In this document: positions 26,448 through 34,859 of the stretch, in pieces
Layout: each line of letters starts with the position of its first letter
How positions within the stretch are numbered: the stretch's first letter is position 1
From: Marinobacter shengliensis
GTDB lineage: Bacteria; Pseudomonadota; Gammaproteobacteria; Pseudomonadales; Oleiphilaceae
Reading direction: 5' to 3'
NCBI RefSeq assembly: GCF_003007715.1
Contig: NZ_PXNO01000007.1
Coordinates: 124,001-188,000, forward strand
DNA: 64,000 bases
The notes under the pieces: model-generated
Told to the model about the DNA's origin: nothing
What the model saw: only the letters and a program-made list of their open reading frames with translations
Database searches by the model: none
Position numbers and translations under genes: made by a program

Positions 26448-27860
26448 ATGAACAAGCCTGACAGGTGGTCCCGGTGTCGCCATAGCGCGCTGGCCGGGTT
26501 GTTATTATTAGCCTTTGCCGCCCCCGCCGCTGCGGAACTTGGCGACTACGGGTTCTGGCGAACCCTCGGCAATCTGGTTGCGCCTCCCGGAGCGGATAAT
26601 CCGGTTACCTCTGACCAACGCCAGGGAGAATACCCCCTGCTGGCAAATCCGCCCGGGTACAACGACGGCTTTTCGCCCGGTGCCTACTACCAGTGGCAGA
26701 CGGTTCCACTGGCTCCGGAAACCGGGGCGGTATGTGGCAACGGTTCCGAATACAAGTTCTTTGTAAACCGGGTGCCCAACACCTCCAATACGGTGGTTTA
26801 TTTTGAAGGCGGCGGTGCCTGCTGGGACTATGAAAGTTGCAGCGGTCAGACTGGCATTCGTGGTGCCCGGAACCCCGATGGCATACCGGACGACTACCTG
26901 TCGTTGTTGAACCCCGGCGCAAGCCTGGTCAGCCCGTTTGTAGTGCGCCTGCACCCCTGGAGCCGGGTGAAAACCCAGAACTGGAATATGGTCTACGTGC
27001 CTTACTGCACTGGCGACATCTACTCCGGTGACCGGGTAGCGGTGTACCAGGACCCGGAGGGTGAGGCTGAACCATTGGTCTGGCACCACAACGGGCTGCG
27101 TAATAGCCGGGCGGTGATTTCCTGGTTGAAAGACAATCTCCAGCGGCCCGGGCAGATGCTGACAACTGGCTGCAGCGCAGGTGGCATCGGTGGCTTGACA
27201 AACTATTATCCGGCCCGCCGGGACATGGCGCCCACCCGCAGTTTTCTGATCAACGACTCCGGGCCGGCATTCAGTGCACCGGTAGGGGCAGATCCACAAC
27301 AGTACCCCTCGGTCTTGCTGCAGGGTTTGATCCGGCAGGTGTGGGGGCTGGATCAGGACAATGGGCCTCTGGCCTATCTGAAGTCTGGTTTGCCCGGATT
27401 AAACCTGAATGACCTGGGGTCGCTGTATCCCGCCCTGGCCAGTGCATTACCTCAGGATCGCATGGGGCATACTCATTTCTGGCGCGATCTGAACTACTCA
27501 TCCTATTCCTACGAACGTTTCTTCGATGACATCGAACAGGCGCCGGATCAGGCTACCAAGGAGGCCCTGCTTCACCAGAAATGGGCGCAGGATACCGAAC
27601 GCCTGAAAAATACCCTGGCCGGGCTGGATAACTTCGGTTACTACCTGCCCATGTTCCGGGATGTGAATGAAAGCCACTGCACCTCAATCATCGAGTTCGC
27701 CAATTCGGATATTCAGGAACTGGGCCTGGAACTGGACCACTTCGTGAACAACGTGATGAACGGCAGCGGTTCGGTTATGCAGGCTTCAGAGACCGACACG
27801 GTGGCGGATTACAACAAACCGTTCAATCTGCTCTACTGGTCGCTGGACCAGTTGCTCTAA
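26448..27860 (+). CDS. Secreted pectinacetylesterase-family serine hydrolase
   Basis: A protein of 470 residues with a signal peptide (cleavage after AFAAPAAA). It matches the PAE (pectin acetylesterase/Notum) family: VYFEGGGACWDYESC for the oxyanion site, GCSAGGIGG with nucleophile Ser243, NDSGPAF, and a late NESHCTSI with a candidate catalytic His. Family members remove acetyl or acyl groups from glycans or proteins; bacterial versions are poorly studied. The ATG follows AGGAG by 7 bases. No other polysaccharide-degrading genes are nearby, so pectin as substrate is not assumed. Its stop overlaps the convergent gene by four bases. Confidence 0.82.
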   Translation: MNKPDRWSRCRHSALAGLLLLAFAAPAAAELGDYGFWRTLGNLVAPPGADNPVTSDQRQGEYPLLANPPGYNDGFSPGAYYQWQTVPLAPETGAVCGNGSEYKFFVNRVPNTSNTVVYFEGGGACWDYESCSGQTGIRGARNPDGIPDDYLSLLNPGASLVSPFVVRLHPWSRVKTQNWNMVYVPYCTGDIYSGDRVAVYQDPEGEAEPLVWHHNGLRNSRAVISWLKDNLQRPGQMLTTGCSAGGIGGLTNYYPARRDMAPTRSFLINDSGPAFSAPVGADPQQYPSVLLQGLIRQVWGLDQDNGPLAYLKSGLPGLNLNDLGSLYPALASALPQDRMGHTHFWRDLNYSSYSYERFFDDIEQAPDQATKEALLHQKWAQDTERLKNTLAGLDNFGYYLPMFRDVNESHCTSIIEFANSDIQELGLELDHFVNNVMNGSGSVMQASETDTVADYNKPFNLLYWSLDQLL

Positions 27861-28510
27861 GGGTCTGGTTCGGGCTGGCCCATGGTCTCGATCCGCGCTT
27901 CTAACAGGCGTTGACGCAGATACTGGTCTCGGGTCAGCCCTCCGGGTATTCGGTCCAGGGCCATGACCTCTTCAACAATCGCTTTCTCCCGGACCTTGTA
28001 GCGATCAAACTCGGGTTTGGGGGCCAATCGCCAGGCCTCAAGGCGCGCCTCAGACCGGGCCTGATAGCGTTCGATCAGTTCTGTGGCCGCCGCCTTGGCG
28101 GCCGCTTCGTCCTGCTCCAGCAGCTGTAGCAGGGCGAGCCTCACCATGAGCGCTTCTGGCGCGCTGACCTGGGTTTCCTGCTCGTAGCGGGCCAGCTGCT
28201 GTTCCAGTTGGTCGGCCCGGTCCTGTCGTTGCTGGGCGTCCAGTTCGGCTGCTTCCTGGAAAAAGCGTTGCAGCTCTTCCTCGAAATCGAGTCGTTGGGC
28301 GAACTGAATGACTCTGGGGTCTTCCAGCAATGCCTGTTGCTCGGGGGTCAGATCGATCGGTACTGGCGTGTCGGCAGGGGCGTGTGAAAGGGGATCATTG
28401 GGGGCACCGTCGTCGACCTGCCCTGGCGGTGTGTCGGCCGGTTCAGGCCAGAGTAACACCAGTGCTGCTGCGGTGGCCACGGCAATGATGAAGGGTTTTC
28501 CGTGCTTCAT
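27857..28510 (-). CDS. Membrane-anchored coiled-coil protein of unknown function
   Basis: A protein of 217 residues not confidently recognised. An N-terminal hydrophobic segment (KPFIIAVATAAALVLLW, ~5-21) is followed by a Pro/Asp-rich linker and then long helices rich in Glu, Gln and Ala (DFEEELQRFFQEAAELDAQQ...). The layout recalls lipase secretion chaperones (LifO: N-terminal anchor, Pro-rich linker, all-helical body), but it is shorter and I see no convincing RxxFDY-type motif. The ATG at 28510 has GGAG 7 bases upstream. It converges on the PAE-family hydrolase, so a chaperone role for that or another secreted enzyme is only a guess. Confidence 0.7.
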   Translation of the reverse strand: MKHGKPFIIAVATAAALVLLWPEPADTPPGQVDDGAPNDPLSHAPADTPVPIDLTPEQQALLEDPRVIQFAQRLDFEEELQRFFQEAAELDAQQRQDRADQLEQQLARYEQETQVSAPEALMVRLALLQLLEQDEAAAKAAATELIERYQARSEARLEAWRLAPKPEFDRYKVREKAIVEEVMALDRIPGGLTRDQYLRQRLLEARIETMGQPEPDP

Positions 28511-28565
28511 GACGGGCTCCGGCAATAAGGCTTCGGAACCAGTTTAGACCAGATTCTCAGGGACA

Positions 28566-29129
28566 CTAAAGCGTGGCGAAGGTCGCTCCGAACATCAGTA
28601 CTGACACCCAGCCCATGCCTGCGCCGATGACAGCCCCCGCGGCAACATCGCTCGGGTAGTGCAGGCCCAGAACCACCCGGGAGGCGGCTACCGATAGGGT
28701 GAAGGGCAGAACATACCAGGCGGCCACTGGCATGGCGACGAACAGCATGGCCTGGAAACAAGCTGCATGCAGGGTGTGCCCGGAAGGGAAGCTGTATCGA
28801 TCCAGCGGTGGTGTGCCGCAATTGATGGCCGGAAACGAGATAAACGGGCGCTCCCGGATAAGTTTGTGTTTCAGGCCTTTGTAGGTGAGGGTGCAGTTGA
28901 GTCCGGTAAAGGCCATCAGCACCGCCAGCCCCAACCCCTGTTCCGGAGCCAGCAGCGGCAGGGCGAGGATCAGTGCATACCAGAACCAGCCGTCGCCAAG
29001 TCGGCTGACGACCCGGAAATAGCTCAGTACAGGCCGGAACCTGACTGCACGGTTGATGGCCTGGCACAGCGCATACTCGCGCTGGTCTGCCAGGTCAAAG
29101 AAGCGAGATGCCTTGTTTGTTGATGCCAT
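28566..29129 (-). CDS. PAP2-family membrane lipid phosphatase
   Basis: A protein of 187 residues with several membrane helices and the complete three-part phosphatidate phosphatase signature: KHKLIRERP (K-x6-RP), PSGHT and SRVVLGLHYPSD (SR-x5-H). It dephosphorylates a lipid phosphate such as phosphatidate or undecaprenyl pyrophosphate. The ATG at 29129 lies inside the 3' end of the glycosyltransferase gene (35-base overlap), so the two are coupled. Downstream of a PhoB-type box, a likely role is to make diacylglycerol for the glycosyltransferase (inference). Confidence 0.9.
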   Translation of the reverse strand: MASTNKASRFFDLADQREYALCQAINRAVRFRPVLSYFRVVSRLGDGWFWYALILALPLLAPEQGLGLAVLMAFTGLNCTLTYKGLKHKLIRERPFISFPAINCGTPPLDRYSFPSGHTLHAACFQAMLFVAMPVAAWYVLPFTLSVAASRVVLGLHYPSDVAAGAVIGAGMGWVSVLMFGATFATL

Positions 29130-30315
29130 GGTATCGGGCCTGTGCCGGTTGGTTGAGTACCAGGTGTTCAAATTGTTCAATCTGGCTGTTCCAGCTCAGA
29201 TCCAGCGCATCCAGGCGGGCCTGGGCGCGAACCCGGCTCAGAAGGGTGGGTTGGTCAGCCAGTCGCAGTGCGTGGTTGATAAAGGCTTCGTCCTCCGACA
29301 GCTCTGCTTTCAGACCATTTTCTTCGTGGCGAAGGTGTTCAGCGGCCGCCGCGTCGTCAAAGGCGACCACTCCGAGCCCGCTGGCCATGGCTTCAAGGAC
29401 CACGTTGCCAAAGGTGTCGGTTTTGCTGGGAAACAGGAACAGGTCGCCCGAAGCATAGTGCCTGGCCAGATCCTCTCCGCGCTGGGTGCCGCAGAAAATG
29501 TATTCCGGGTGGCGTTCCGCCAGTTGTTTGCGCATTGGGCCGTCTCCCACAAGAATGAAGCGGGCATTGGGATGGAGGCCCCGGATCCGTTCAAAACAGG
29601 CGACCGCCATGCGCAGGTTCTTCTCGGCGGCCAGTCGGCCCACGTAGAGTACTGCCCGGTCACTGTTGGTCAGCCCCCAGCGGGCGCGCAGGTCGTGGTC
29701 ACGCTTGTGGGGAGTGAAGCGATGGCAGTCCACGCCGCGGCTCCACAGGCCAGTCGGGTGGATGCCCATGGCTTGCGTAACCGCTTGCATTTTTCGGGTT
29801 GGTACCAGAGTGATGGCGGTCCGGTTGTGGAACCAGCGGCCATAGGCGCAGAGTAATCGTTCCAGACCGCCGGCACCGTAGTAACGGGAGTAGCTATGGA
29901 AATTGGTGTGAAAGCCGGACGACACCGGGATGCCAAGATTTCGGGCGGCGGATACCGCCGCTACGCCCAGCGGTCCCTGGGTGGCAACGTAGATGGCGTC
30001 TGGTCGTTGGCTTTGCCAGAGTTTTTTCAGGGTGGCCGGGCGCGACACGCCAAACTGCAGATCGCTGTATCCGGGCAGGGGCAGGCCGGTGACCACCAGC
30101 TCACGGGTAAAGAGGCCGTCACCGGTGCTTTCAAACAACCCTTTCTGCTCATGGGCCTGCTTTGGCCTCACCACCGTGATCTTGTGCCCCCGTTGCATCA
30201 ACCCCTGGCACAGGTGCTTCAAGGTGTTGGCCACGCCGTTGATTTCCGGCGGAAACGTCTCCGAAACAATGGTAATGTGTTGCGGGCGCCGGTCAGTCAG
30301 CTTGGGGTTGGTCAC
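29095..30315 (-). CDS. GT4-family glycosyltransferase, probably a glycolipid synthase
   Basis: A GT-B glycosyltransferase of 406 residues: ITIVSETFPPEINGVANTLKHLCQGL at the N-terminus, SGFHTNFHSYSRYYG, LYVGRLAAEKNLRMAVACFERI, and the nucleotide-sugar site FLFPSKTDTFGNVVLEAMASGLGVVAFD. It resembles lipid mannosyl- and glucosyltransferases of the PimB/MgtA kind. I chose the GTG at 30315 because AGGA lies 7 bases upstream and the predicted transcription start (about 30346) is too close to the ATG at 30342. It precedes the PAP2 gene and has three TGTCA repeats upstream, suggesting phosphate-starvation glycolipid synthesis. Confidence 0.85.
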   Translation of the reverse strand: MTNPKLTDRRPQHITIVSETFPPEINGVANTLKHLCQGLMQRGHKITVVRPKQAHEQKGLFESTGDGLFTRELVVTGLPLPGYSDLQFGVSRPATLKKLWQSQRPDAIYVATQGPLGVAAVSAARNLGIPVSSGFHTNFHSYSRYYGAGGLERLLCAYGRWFHNRTAITLVPTRKMQAVTQAMGIHPTGLWSRGVDCHRFTPHKRDHDLRARWGLTNSDRAVLYVGRLAAEKNLRMAVACFERIRGLHPNARFILVGDGPMRKQLAERHPEYIFCGTQRGEDLARHYASGDLFLFPSKTDTFGNVVLEAMASGLGVVAFDDAAAAEHLRHEENGLKAELSEDEAFINHALRLADQPTLLSRVRAQARLDALDLSWNSQIEQFEHLVLNQPAQARYHGINKQGISLL

Positions 30316-30365
30316 GGTGCGTCCTGAATATGTCGCTGTCATGCTTCTACTATGGAAATCCGGCA

Positions 30366-30392
30366 TGACAGCCATGCGACAACTTTGTGACA
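30366..30392 (-). promoter_or_regulatory. PhoB-type box (three 11-bp-spaced half-sites) before the glycosyltransferase gene
   Basis: On the minus strand: TGTCA (30392-30388), TGTCG (30381-30377) and TGTCA (30370-30366), each exactly 11 bp apart, with AAA between the first two as in the Pho-box consensus CTGTCATAAATCTGTCAC. Ten bases after the last repeat (TGTCAT) is CATAGT, a plausible -10. The direction points to the glycosyltransferase-PAP2 operon. Confidence 0.65.
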
Positions 30393-30428
30393 TTCCCTTT
30401 ACGTCTTCTATGTGCACGAGGAGATCTC

Positions 30429-31466
30429 ATGCAAACGCGAAAACTTGGACAAACCGACATCGATGTCAGTCTGATCTGCCTGGGAACCATGACCTGGGGG
30501 GAGCAGAACACCGAGCAGGAAGCGTTTGAACAACTGGAATACGCCATCGGGGCGGGTATCAACTTCATCGACGTGGCCGAGATGTACCCGGTGCCGCCAC
30601 GGGCGGAAACTCAGGGCCTGACCGAGACCTATCTGGGCAACTGGCTTGCCCGAAGAGGGCGCCGGGAGGATCTGGTGATTGCCACCAAGGTGGCCGGACC
30701 GGGCAATGGTTTGAGTTATCTGCGCGGCGGCCCGAGACTGACCCGGGAGCATATTCGCGAAGCCTGTGAGAGCAGTCTGGCGCGCCTGCAAACCGATTAC
30801 ATCGACCTTTACCAGGTGCACTGGCCAGACCGCAGTGCAAATTTCTTCGGCAAGCTGGGGTATCAGCGTAACCCGGACGAAACCTCAACCCCCATCGAGG
30901 AAACTCTGGGCGCCCTCGATGAGCTGGTCAAAGAGGGCAAGGTGCGCCACGTTGGCCTGTCCAATGAAACGCCGTGGGGGACCATGGAATATCTGCGCCT
31001 CGCTCGCGAGAAACAGTGGCCCAGGGTGGCTTCCATCCAGAACCCCTACAGCCTCCTGAATCGGTCTTTCGAGCTGGGCCTGGCGGAGTTTGCCCACCGG
31101 GAAAGCACCGGCTTGTTGGCCTATTCACCCCTTGCGTTCGGTATGCTGACAGGTAAGTATCTGGGCGGAAAATGGCCAGAAAAGGCCCGCTTGACGCTTT
31201 ACGAACGCTTCAGCCGATACACCGGGGAGCGGGCTGCTGATGCAACCCGTGCCTACGTGGAGCTGGCCCATCACCATGGGCTTACCCCGGCGCAGTTGGC
31301 GCTGGCCTGGGTGAATAGCCGCGAGTTTGTGACCAGTAACATTATCGGTGCAACCACCATGGACCAGTTGAAGGAAAATGTCGGGTCTGCAGATATCCGG
31401 CTAAGCCCCGACCTGGTGGCGGCGGTGGAGGCTATTCATGATGAGTTTACCTACCCCTGTCCCTGA
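30429..31466 (+). CDS. tas: NADP(H)-dependent aldo-keto reductase Tas
   Basis: Aldo-keto reductase of 345 residues, the length of Escherichia coli Tas. Family blocks: TRKLGQTDIDVSLICLGTMTWGEQN, FIDVAEMYPVPPRAETQG with the catalytic Asp and Tyr, YIDLYQVHWPDRSANFFG with the catalytic His, and VTSNIIGATTMDQLKENV for NADP binding. GAGGAG lies 6 bases before the ATG. It is divergent from the glycosyltransferase. The physiological carbonyl substrate is unknown. Confidence 0.93.
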   Translation: MQTRKLGQTDIDVSLICLGTMTWGEQNTEQEAFEQLEYAIGAGINFIDVAEMYPVPPRAETQGLTETYLGNWLARRGRREDLVIATKVAGPGNGLSYLRGGPRLTREHIREACESSLARLQTDYIDLYQVHWPDRSANFFGKLGYQRNPDETSTPIEETLGALDELVKEGKVRHVGLSNETPWGTMEYLRLAREKQWPRVASIQNPYSLLNRSFELGLAEFAHRESTGLLAYSPLAFGMLTGKYLGGKWPEKARLTLYERFSRYTGERAADATRAYVELAHHHGLTPAQLALAWVNSREFVTSNIIGATTMDQLKENVGSADIRLSPDLVAAVEAIHDEFTYPCP

Positions 31467-31689
31467 GTGGGGTAGCCTACGGTGAGGTTGCCCTGTTTCC
31501 GGTTTCTAGGGGCAGGGCGGTTACAGATTGCAATATAAGTGATCATTTGTTGACAAAAAAGTGACCAGTTTGCGTCGAGCTACTGGCGCATTTGTGTGCA
31601 AAGTCACACCATTTTCAGGGACAATCATTAGACTTTGGTACTGAAGCGTTAATGTTCCGAAATCATTTTTCCGGGTGCTTGTTGTCATC
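31467..31689. other. Intergenic region between tas and the small secreted protein gene
   Basis: A stretch of 223 bases without a gene. It holds a 7-bp stem-loop at the tas stop (CTACCCC 31451-31457 / GGGGTAG 31469-31475, no T-run), a TTGACA at 31550-31555 without a clear -10 at the right distance, and a GTGTG-N6-CACAC palindrome at 31594-31609 that is two bases too short between its TGTG/CACA cores to be a standard CRP site. Confidence 0.4.
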
Positions 31690-32025
31690 ATGATCATTCG
31701 TCTTTTTATCGCCCTGCTGGCCCTCAACTTCGTCGCGTTCGTAGTGCGCGCCGAAGCCGCTGAGCCTATTCTGGCCGATCGTATGATGGCTGAGCGTGAT
31801 GACATGGTATCGGCCGAGGAAATCTACGAGCTTCAGGAATGGATGTCTGGAGACTATGAAGACGACCACATGGATGCCTTTGCGGCTATTGGTTCGCGTT
31901 TGTTGAGTATCGGATTGAGCCGCCGCGCGCAGCAGAAGGTATACGCATCTGACCCCGCGCAGCCTGATCATGGCATTGGTCTGTTGAACGAGGGTGCGGC
32001 CCTTAACCTGCGCTGGCGCTTCTGA
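31690..32025 (+). CDS. Small exported protein of unknown function
   Basis: A protein of 111 residues, not recognised. The start is a hydrophobic signal peptide (MIIRLFIALLALNFVAFVVRAEAAEP, cleavage near AEA). The mature part is acidic in the middle (SGDYEDDHMDAFAAIGSRLLS) and ends LNLRWRF; a terminal aromatic after alternating residues is typical of an outer-membrane strand, but the chain is too short for a barrel. No good ribosome site precedes the ATG and an alternative TTG lies at 31675. The signal peptide supports a real gene. Confidence 0.55.
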   Translation: MIIRLFIALLALNFVAFVVRAEAAEPILADRMMAERDDMVSAEEIYELQEWMSGDYEDDHMDAFAAIGSRLLSIGLSRRAQQKVYASDPAQPDHGIGLLNEGAALNLRWRF

Positions 32026-32170
32026 ACCACCTTCAAGGCCCCTGTTTTACCCGTATCTTGCCACGTTACTCCCACCAATCAGCCAATCTCATGACCTGAC
32101 GCATTGTCAGCTTCATTCTGTCGTGTGATCATCGACCCCGTTGCGATTCTCAAACAGTGGAGAGCTGGTG

Positions 32171-34396
32171 ATGGCAGAACAGAACGGAGTCTATTACGAC
32201 GACGCGAATGCGTGCGTGGACCGGGTAATCGAACGGGTAGGCAAGCGCATTACGCTGGGGTTGCCTCTCGGTCTTGGTAAGCCAGTTCGCTTTGCGAATG
32301 CCCTTTACCAGCGCGCCAAGGATGATCCGGAAATCCAGCTGCATATAGTCACTGCGTTGTCGTTGCTGGCTCCCGAGGGCGCATCGTCGCTGGAAAAGCG
32401 TTTTCTGGGGCCTTTTACCAAGCGCCTTTATGGCAACATTCCTGAGTTGGACTACGCGCGAGACGTCAATCGGAACCGGTTGCCAGACAACGTGACTGTC
32501 TCGGAATTCTTCTTCAAGGCCGGCAGTTATCTCAACAATCAGAGCCAACAGCGCCACTACGTTTGCACCAACTATACCCACGCCGTCCGGGACCTGATGG
32601 CGCAGGGGGTCAATGTGTTGGGCCAGTTGATGTCGCCTGGTGAAGATCATGGTCAGCCAGGACACCTAAGCTTCAGTTGTAATCCGGATTTGACCCTGGA
32701 CATCCTGCCGCTGCTTCGGGAACGGGAAGCCGCTGGCACTCCGGTGGCCATGGTGGCAGAGCTCAATCACCACCTGCCGTGGTTCGGGCATCACGCCGAG
32801 GTTGAAGCCAGCCAGTTTGACGTGATCCTGTCTCACCGGGCCTCCGACTATCCGTTATTCTCCGCGCCCCAGATGGCGGTGAGCCCTGCGGACCACCTGA
32901 TCGGGTTTTACGCTAGCAGCTTGCTGAAGGATGGCGGCACCCTGCAGGTGGGGATCGGGTCTCTTGGCGCCGCCCTGGTGCACAGCGCCATCATCAGACA
33001 CAAACATAATGACGCCTGGAAAGCCGTGTTCGACCACCTGCAGGTGCAGGATCAGTTTCCGGTGGTGCAGGAGTATGGTGGTACAGAACCTTTTGAACAG
33101 GGACTGTATGGGTGCAGCGAAATGATGGTGGACGGTTTTGTCTACCTGCTTCAGGAAGGTATTCTCAAGCGCGAAGTCTACAATCATCCGGAATTGCAGA
33201 ACCTGATCAACCGGGGTGAACTGACCGAGACCCCGAGCCTGGAGGCCCTGGACGTTTTGCACAACGCAGGCCTGATTGCCTCACCATTGCGGGCGCGGGA
33301 TGTGAACTGGCTGGTCCGGCACGGGGTGCTGCGCGACCATGTTGAGTTCAAGGGCGGAAGGATACGACTCAATGAGGAGGTGTCGGTTGAGGCAGATCTA
33401 TCCAATGCCGACACCCGCAAGGCGCTCGAGGCATTGGCGCTGGGTGACAGGCTGGCTGGTGGGATTGCCATGCACGGTGGTTTCTACGTTGGCCCGGAGA
33501 AGTTCTATCAGGCCCTGAGAGAGCTTTCAGACGACCAGCGCGACAAGATCTGCATGACCAGCGTTAATTTTATCAACCACCTGTATGACCATCGCTTTGG
33601 TGATCAGAAGCTCAAGGTGGCACAGCGGGTCCATGGACGGTTTATCAATTCGGCGATGATGTACACCCTCAACGGTTCGGCGGTGTCGGACGGGCTGGCG
33701 GATGGCCGTGTGGTGAGTGGTGTTGGCGGCCAGTACAACTTTGTGGCCATGGCCCATGAGTTGCCGGGGGCTCGCTCCATCCTGGCCCTGAGGGCCACGC
33801 GGGTCTCCGGTGGTAAGGCCGTCTCGAACATTGTATTCAACTATGCCCACTGCACCATCCCAAGACACCTGAGGGACATCGTGATTACCGAATACGGCAT
33901 CGCGGACCTTCGTGGGCAGTCCGATGAACAAGTGTTCCTCAGGCTGATCCGGATTGCCGACTCCCGATTCCAGGAGTCATTGCTGGCGCAGGCCAAGAAA
34001 GCGGGCAAGGTAAAAGCGGACTTCAAACTTCCAGCACACTGGCGCCAGAATACCCCTGAGAAAGTCGCCCGGGCCCTGAAGGCCGGGGGGGAAGGCGACT
34101 GGTTCCCGGCCTTCCCGTTTGGCAAGGATTTCACCGACGAGGAATTGAAGTTAGGGAAAGCCCTTAAGGGGCTGAAAGCCGCAACGGCTACTCCCCGTGG
34201 TAAACTGGCGACCATCTGGCAGGCCCTTAAGGCGGACGACGAAGAAGGGCGCTATGACGCCCTGCTTGATCGAATGGGTTTGAAAAAGCCGTCAGGATTC
34301 CGGGAAAAGCTGGACCGGAAGCTGGTAATCCATGGCCTGCAAAAACTCGAACCCGTAAAGAAACAGGAAACAAAACAAGCTGATGCAAGCCGATAA
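32171..34396 (+). CDS. Long acetyl-CoA hydrolase/CoA-transferase family protein
   Basis: A protein of 741 residues, longer than the usual 430-550 of succinyl-CoA:acetate CoA-transferases or acetyl-CoA hydrolases. The core fits the family: VGIGSLGAALVHSAI, the likely catalytic Glu317 in YGCSEMMVDGF, SVNFINHLYDHRFG, GVGGQYNFVAMAHELPGARSILALR, and ITEYGIADLRGQSDEQV from the C-terminal domain. About 130 extra C-terminal residues (KLPAHWRQNTPEKVARALK...) are basic and helical and look like an added domain. The substrate is an acyl-CoA of unknown identity. GGAG lies 7-10 bases before the ATG at 32171. It overlaps the next gene by 14 bases. Confidence 0.85.
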   Translation: MAEQNGVYYDDANACVDRVIERVGKRITLGLPLGLGKPVRFANALYQRAKDDPEIQLHIVTALSLLAPEGASSLEKRFLGPFTKRLYGNIPELDYARDVNRNRLPDNVTVSEFFFKAGSYLNNQSQQRHYVCTNYTHAVRDLMAQGVNVLGQLMSPGEDHGQPGHLSFSCNPDLTLDILPLLREREAAGTPVAMVAELNHHLPWFGHHAEVEASQFDVILSHRASDYPLFSAPQMAVSPADHLIGFYASSLLKDGGTLQVGIGSLGAALVHSAIIRHKHNDAWKAVFDHLQVQDQFPVVQEYGGTEPFEQGLYGCSEMMVDGFVYLLQEGILKREVYNHPELQNLINRGELTETPSLEALDVLHNAGLIASPLRARDVNWLVRHGVLRDHVEFKGGRIRLNEEVSVEADLSNADTRKALEALALGDRLAGGIAMHGGFYVGPEKFYQALRELSDDQRDKICMTSVNFINHLYDHRFGDQKLKVAQRVHGRFINSAMMYTLNGSAVSDGLADGRVVSGVGGQYNFVAMAHELPGARSILALRATRVSGGKAVSNIVFNYAHCTIPRHLRDIVITEYGIADLRGQSDEQVFLRLIRIADSRFQESLLAQAKKAGKVKADFKLPAHWRQNTPEKVARALKAGGEGDWFPAFPFGKDFTDEELKLGKALKGLKAATATPRGKLATIWQALKADDEEGRYDALLDRMGLKKPSGFREKLDRKLVIHGLQKLEPVKKQETKQADASR

Positions 34397-34859
34397 GCCG
34401 CAACTAAAGCCCGAAGTATTCACTGTCCATTACGTGCTCAAGAACCGTATAGGTGAGCTGGTGGATACCTCGGAAGGCAGTGAGCCACTGCATTTCCTGT
34501 ACGGCACCCCGGAAATCATAGCGGGCATCCAGGAAGCGGTGAAAGACCGCCGGGTGGGCGATTGTCTCGAAGTCACTATCCCCCCTGAAATGGCCTACGG
34601 AGACTACCGCGAAGACCTGGTCCGCAAGGTGCCCCGCTCGCTTTTTGAAGGTGTGGAGAACCTGCAGGTTGGTATGAAGTTCCAGACCAACTCCGGCGAC
34701 CAGGCCCAGGTGGTGCAGGTGGTGTCCATCGATGGCAACCTGGTGAAGGTAGATGCCAACCATCCGCTGGCTGGCTTTACCCTGTATTTTGACCTGGAGA
34801 TCGTCGGTCGCAGAGAGGCTACGGAAGACGAGGTAGCCCAGGGGCGCCCGCTGTTCTGA
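34383..34859 (+). CDS. SlyD-like FKBP-type peptidyl-prolyl isomerase
   Basis: A protein of 158 residues. FKBP halves (VHYVLKNRIGELVDTSEGSEPLHFLYGTPEIIAGIQEAV and HPLAGFTLYFDLEIVGRREAT) flank the chaperone 'insert-in-flap' domain, with IPPEMAYGDYREDLVRKVPRSLF at the junction. There is no His-rich metal tail, so it is closer to SlpA/FkpB-like short forms than to Escherichia coli SlyD. The start lies inside the end of the CoA-transferase gene, so translation is coupled. Confidence 0.92.
   Translation: MQADKPQLKPEVFTVHYVLKNRIGELVDTSEGSEPLHFLYGTPEIIAGIQEAVKDRRVGDCLEVTIPPEMAYGDYREDLVRKVPRSLFEGVENLQVGMKFQTNSGDQAQVVQVVSIDGNLVKVDANHPLAGFTLYFDLEIVGRREATEDEVAQGRPLF

Noticed and set aside
31594..31609. 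GTGTG-N6-CACAC as a CRP site
   Set aside because: The spacing between the TGTG and CACA cores is two bases shorter than the TGTGA-N6-TCACA consensus.
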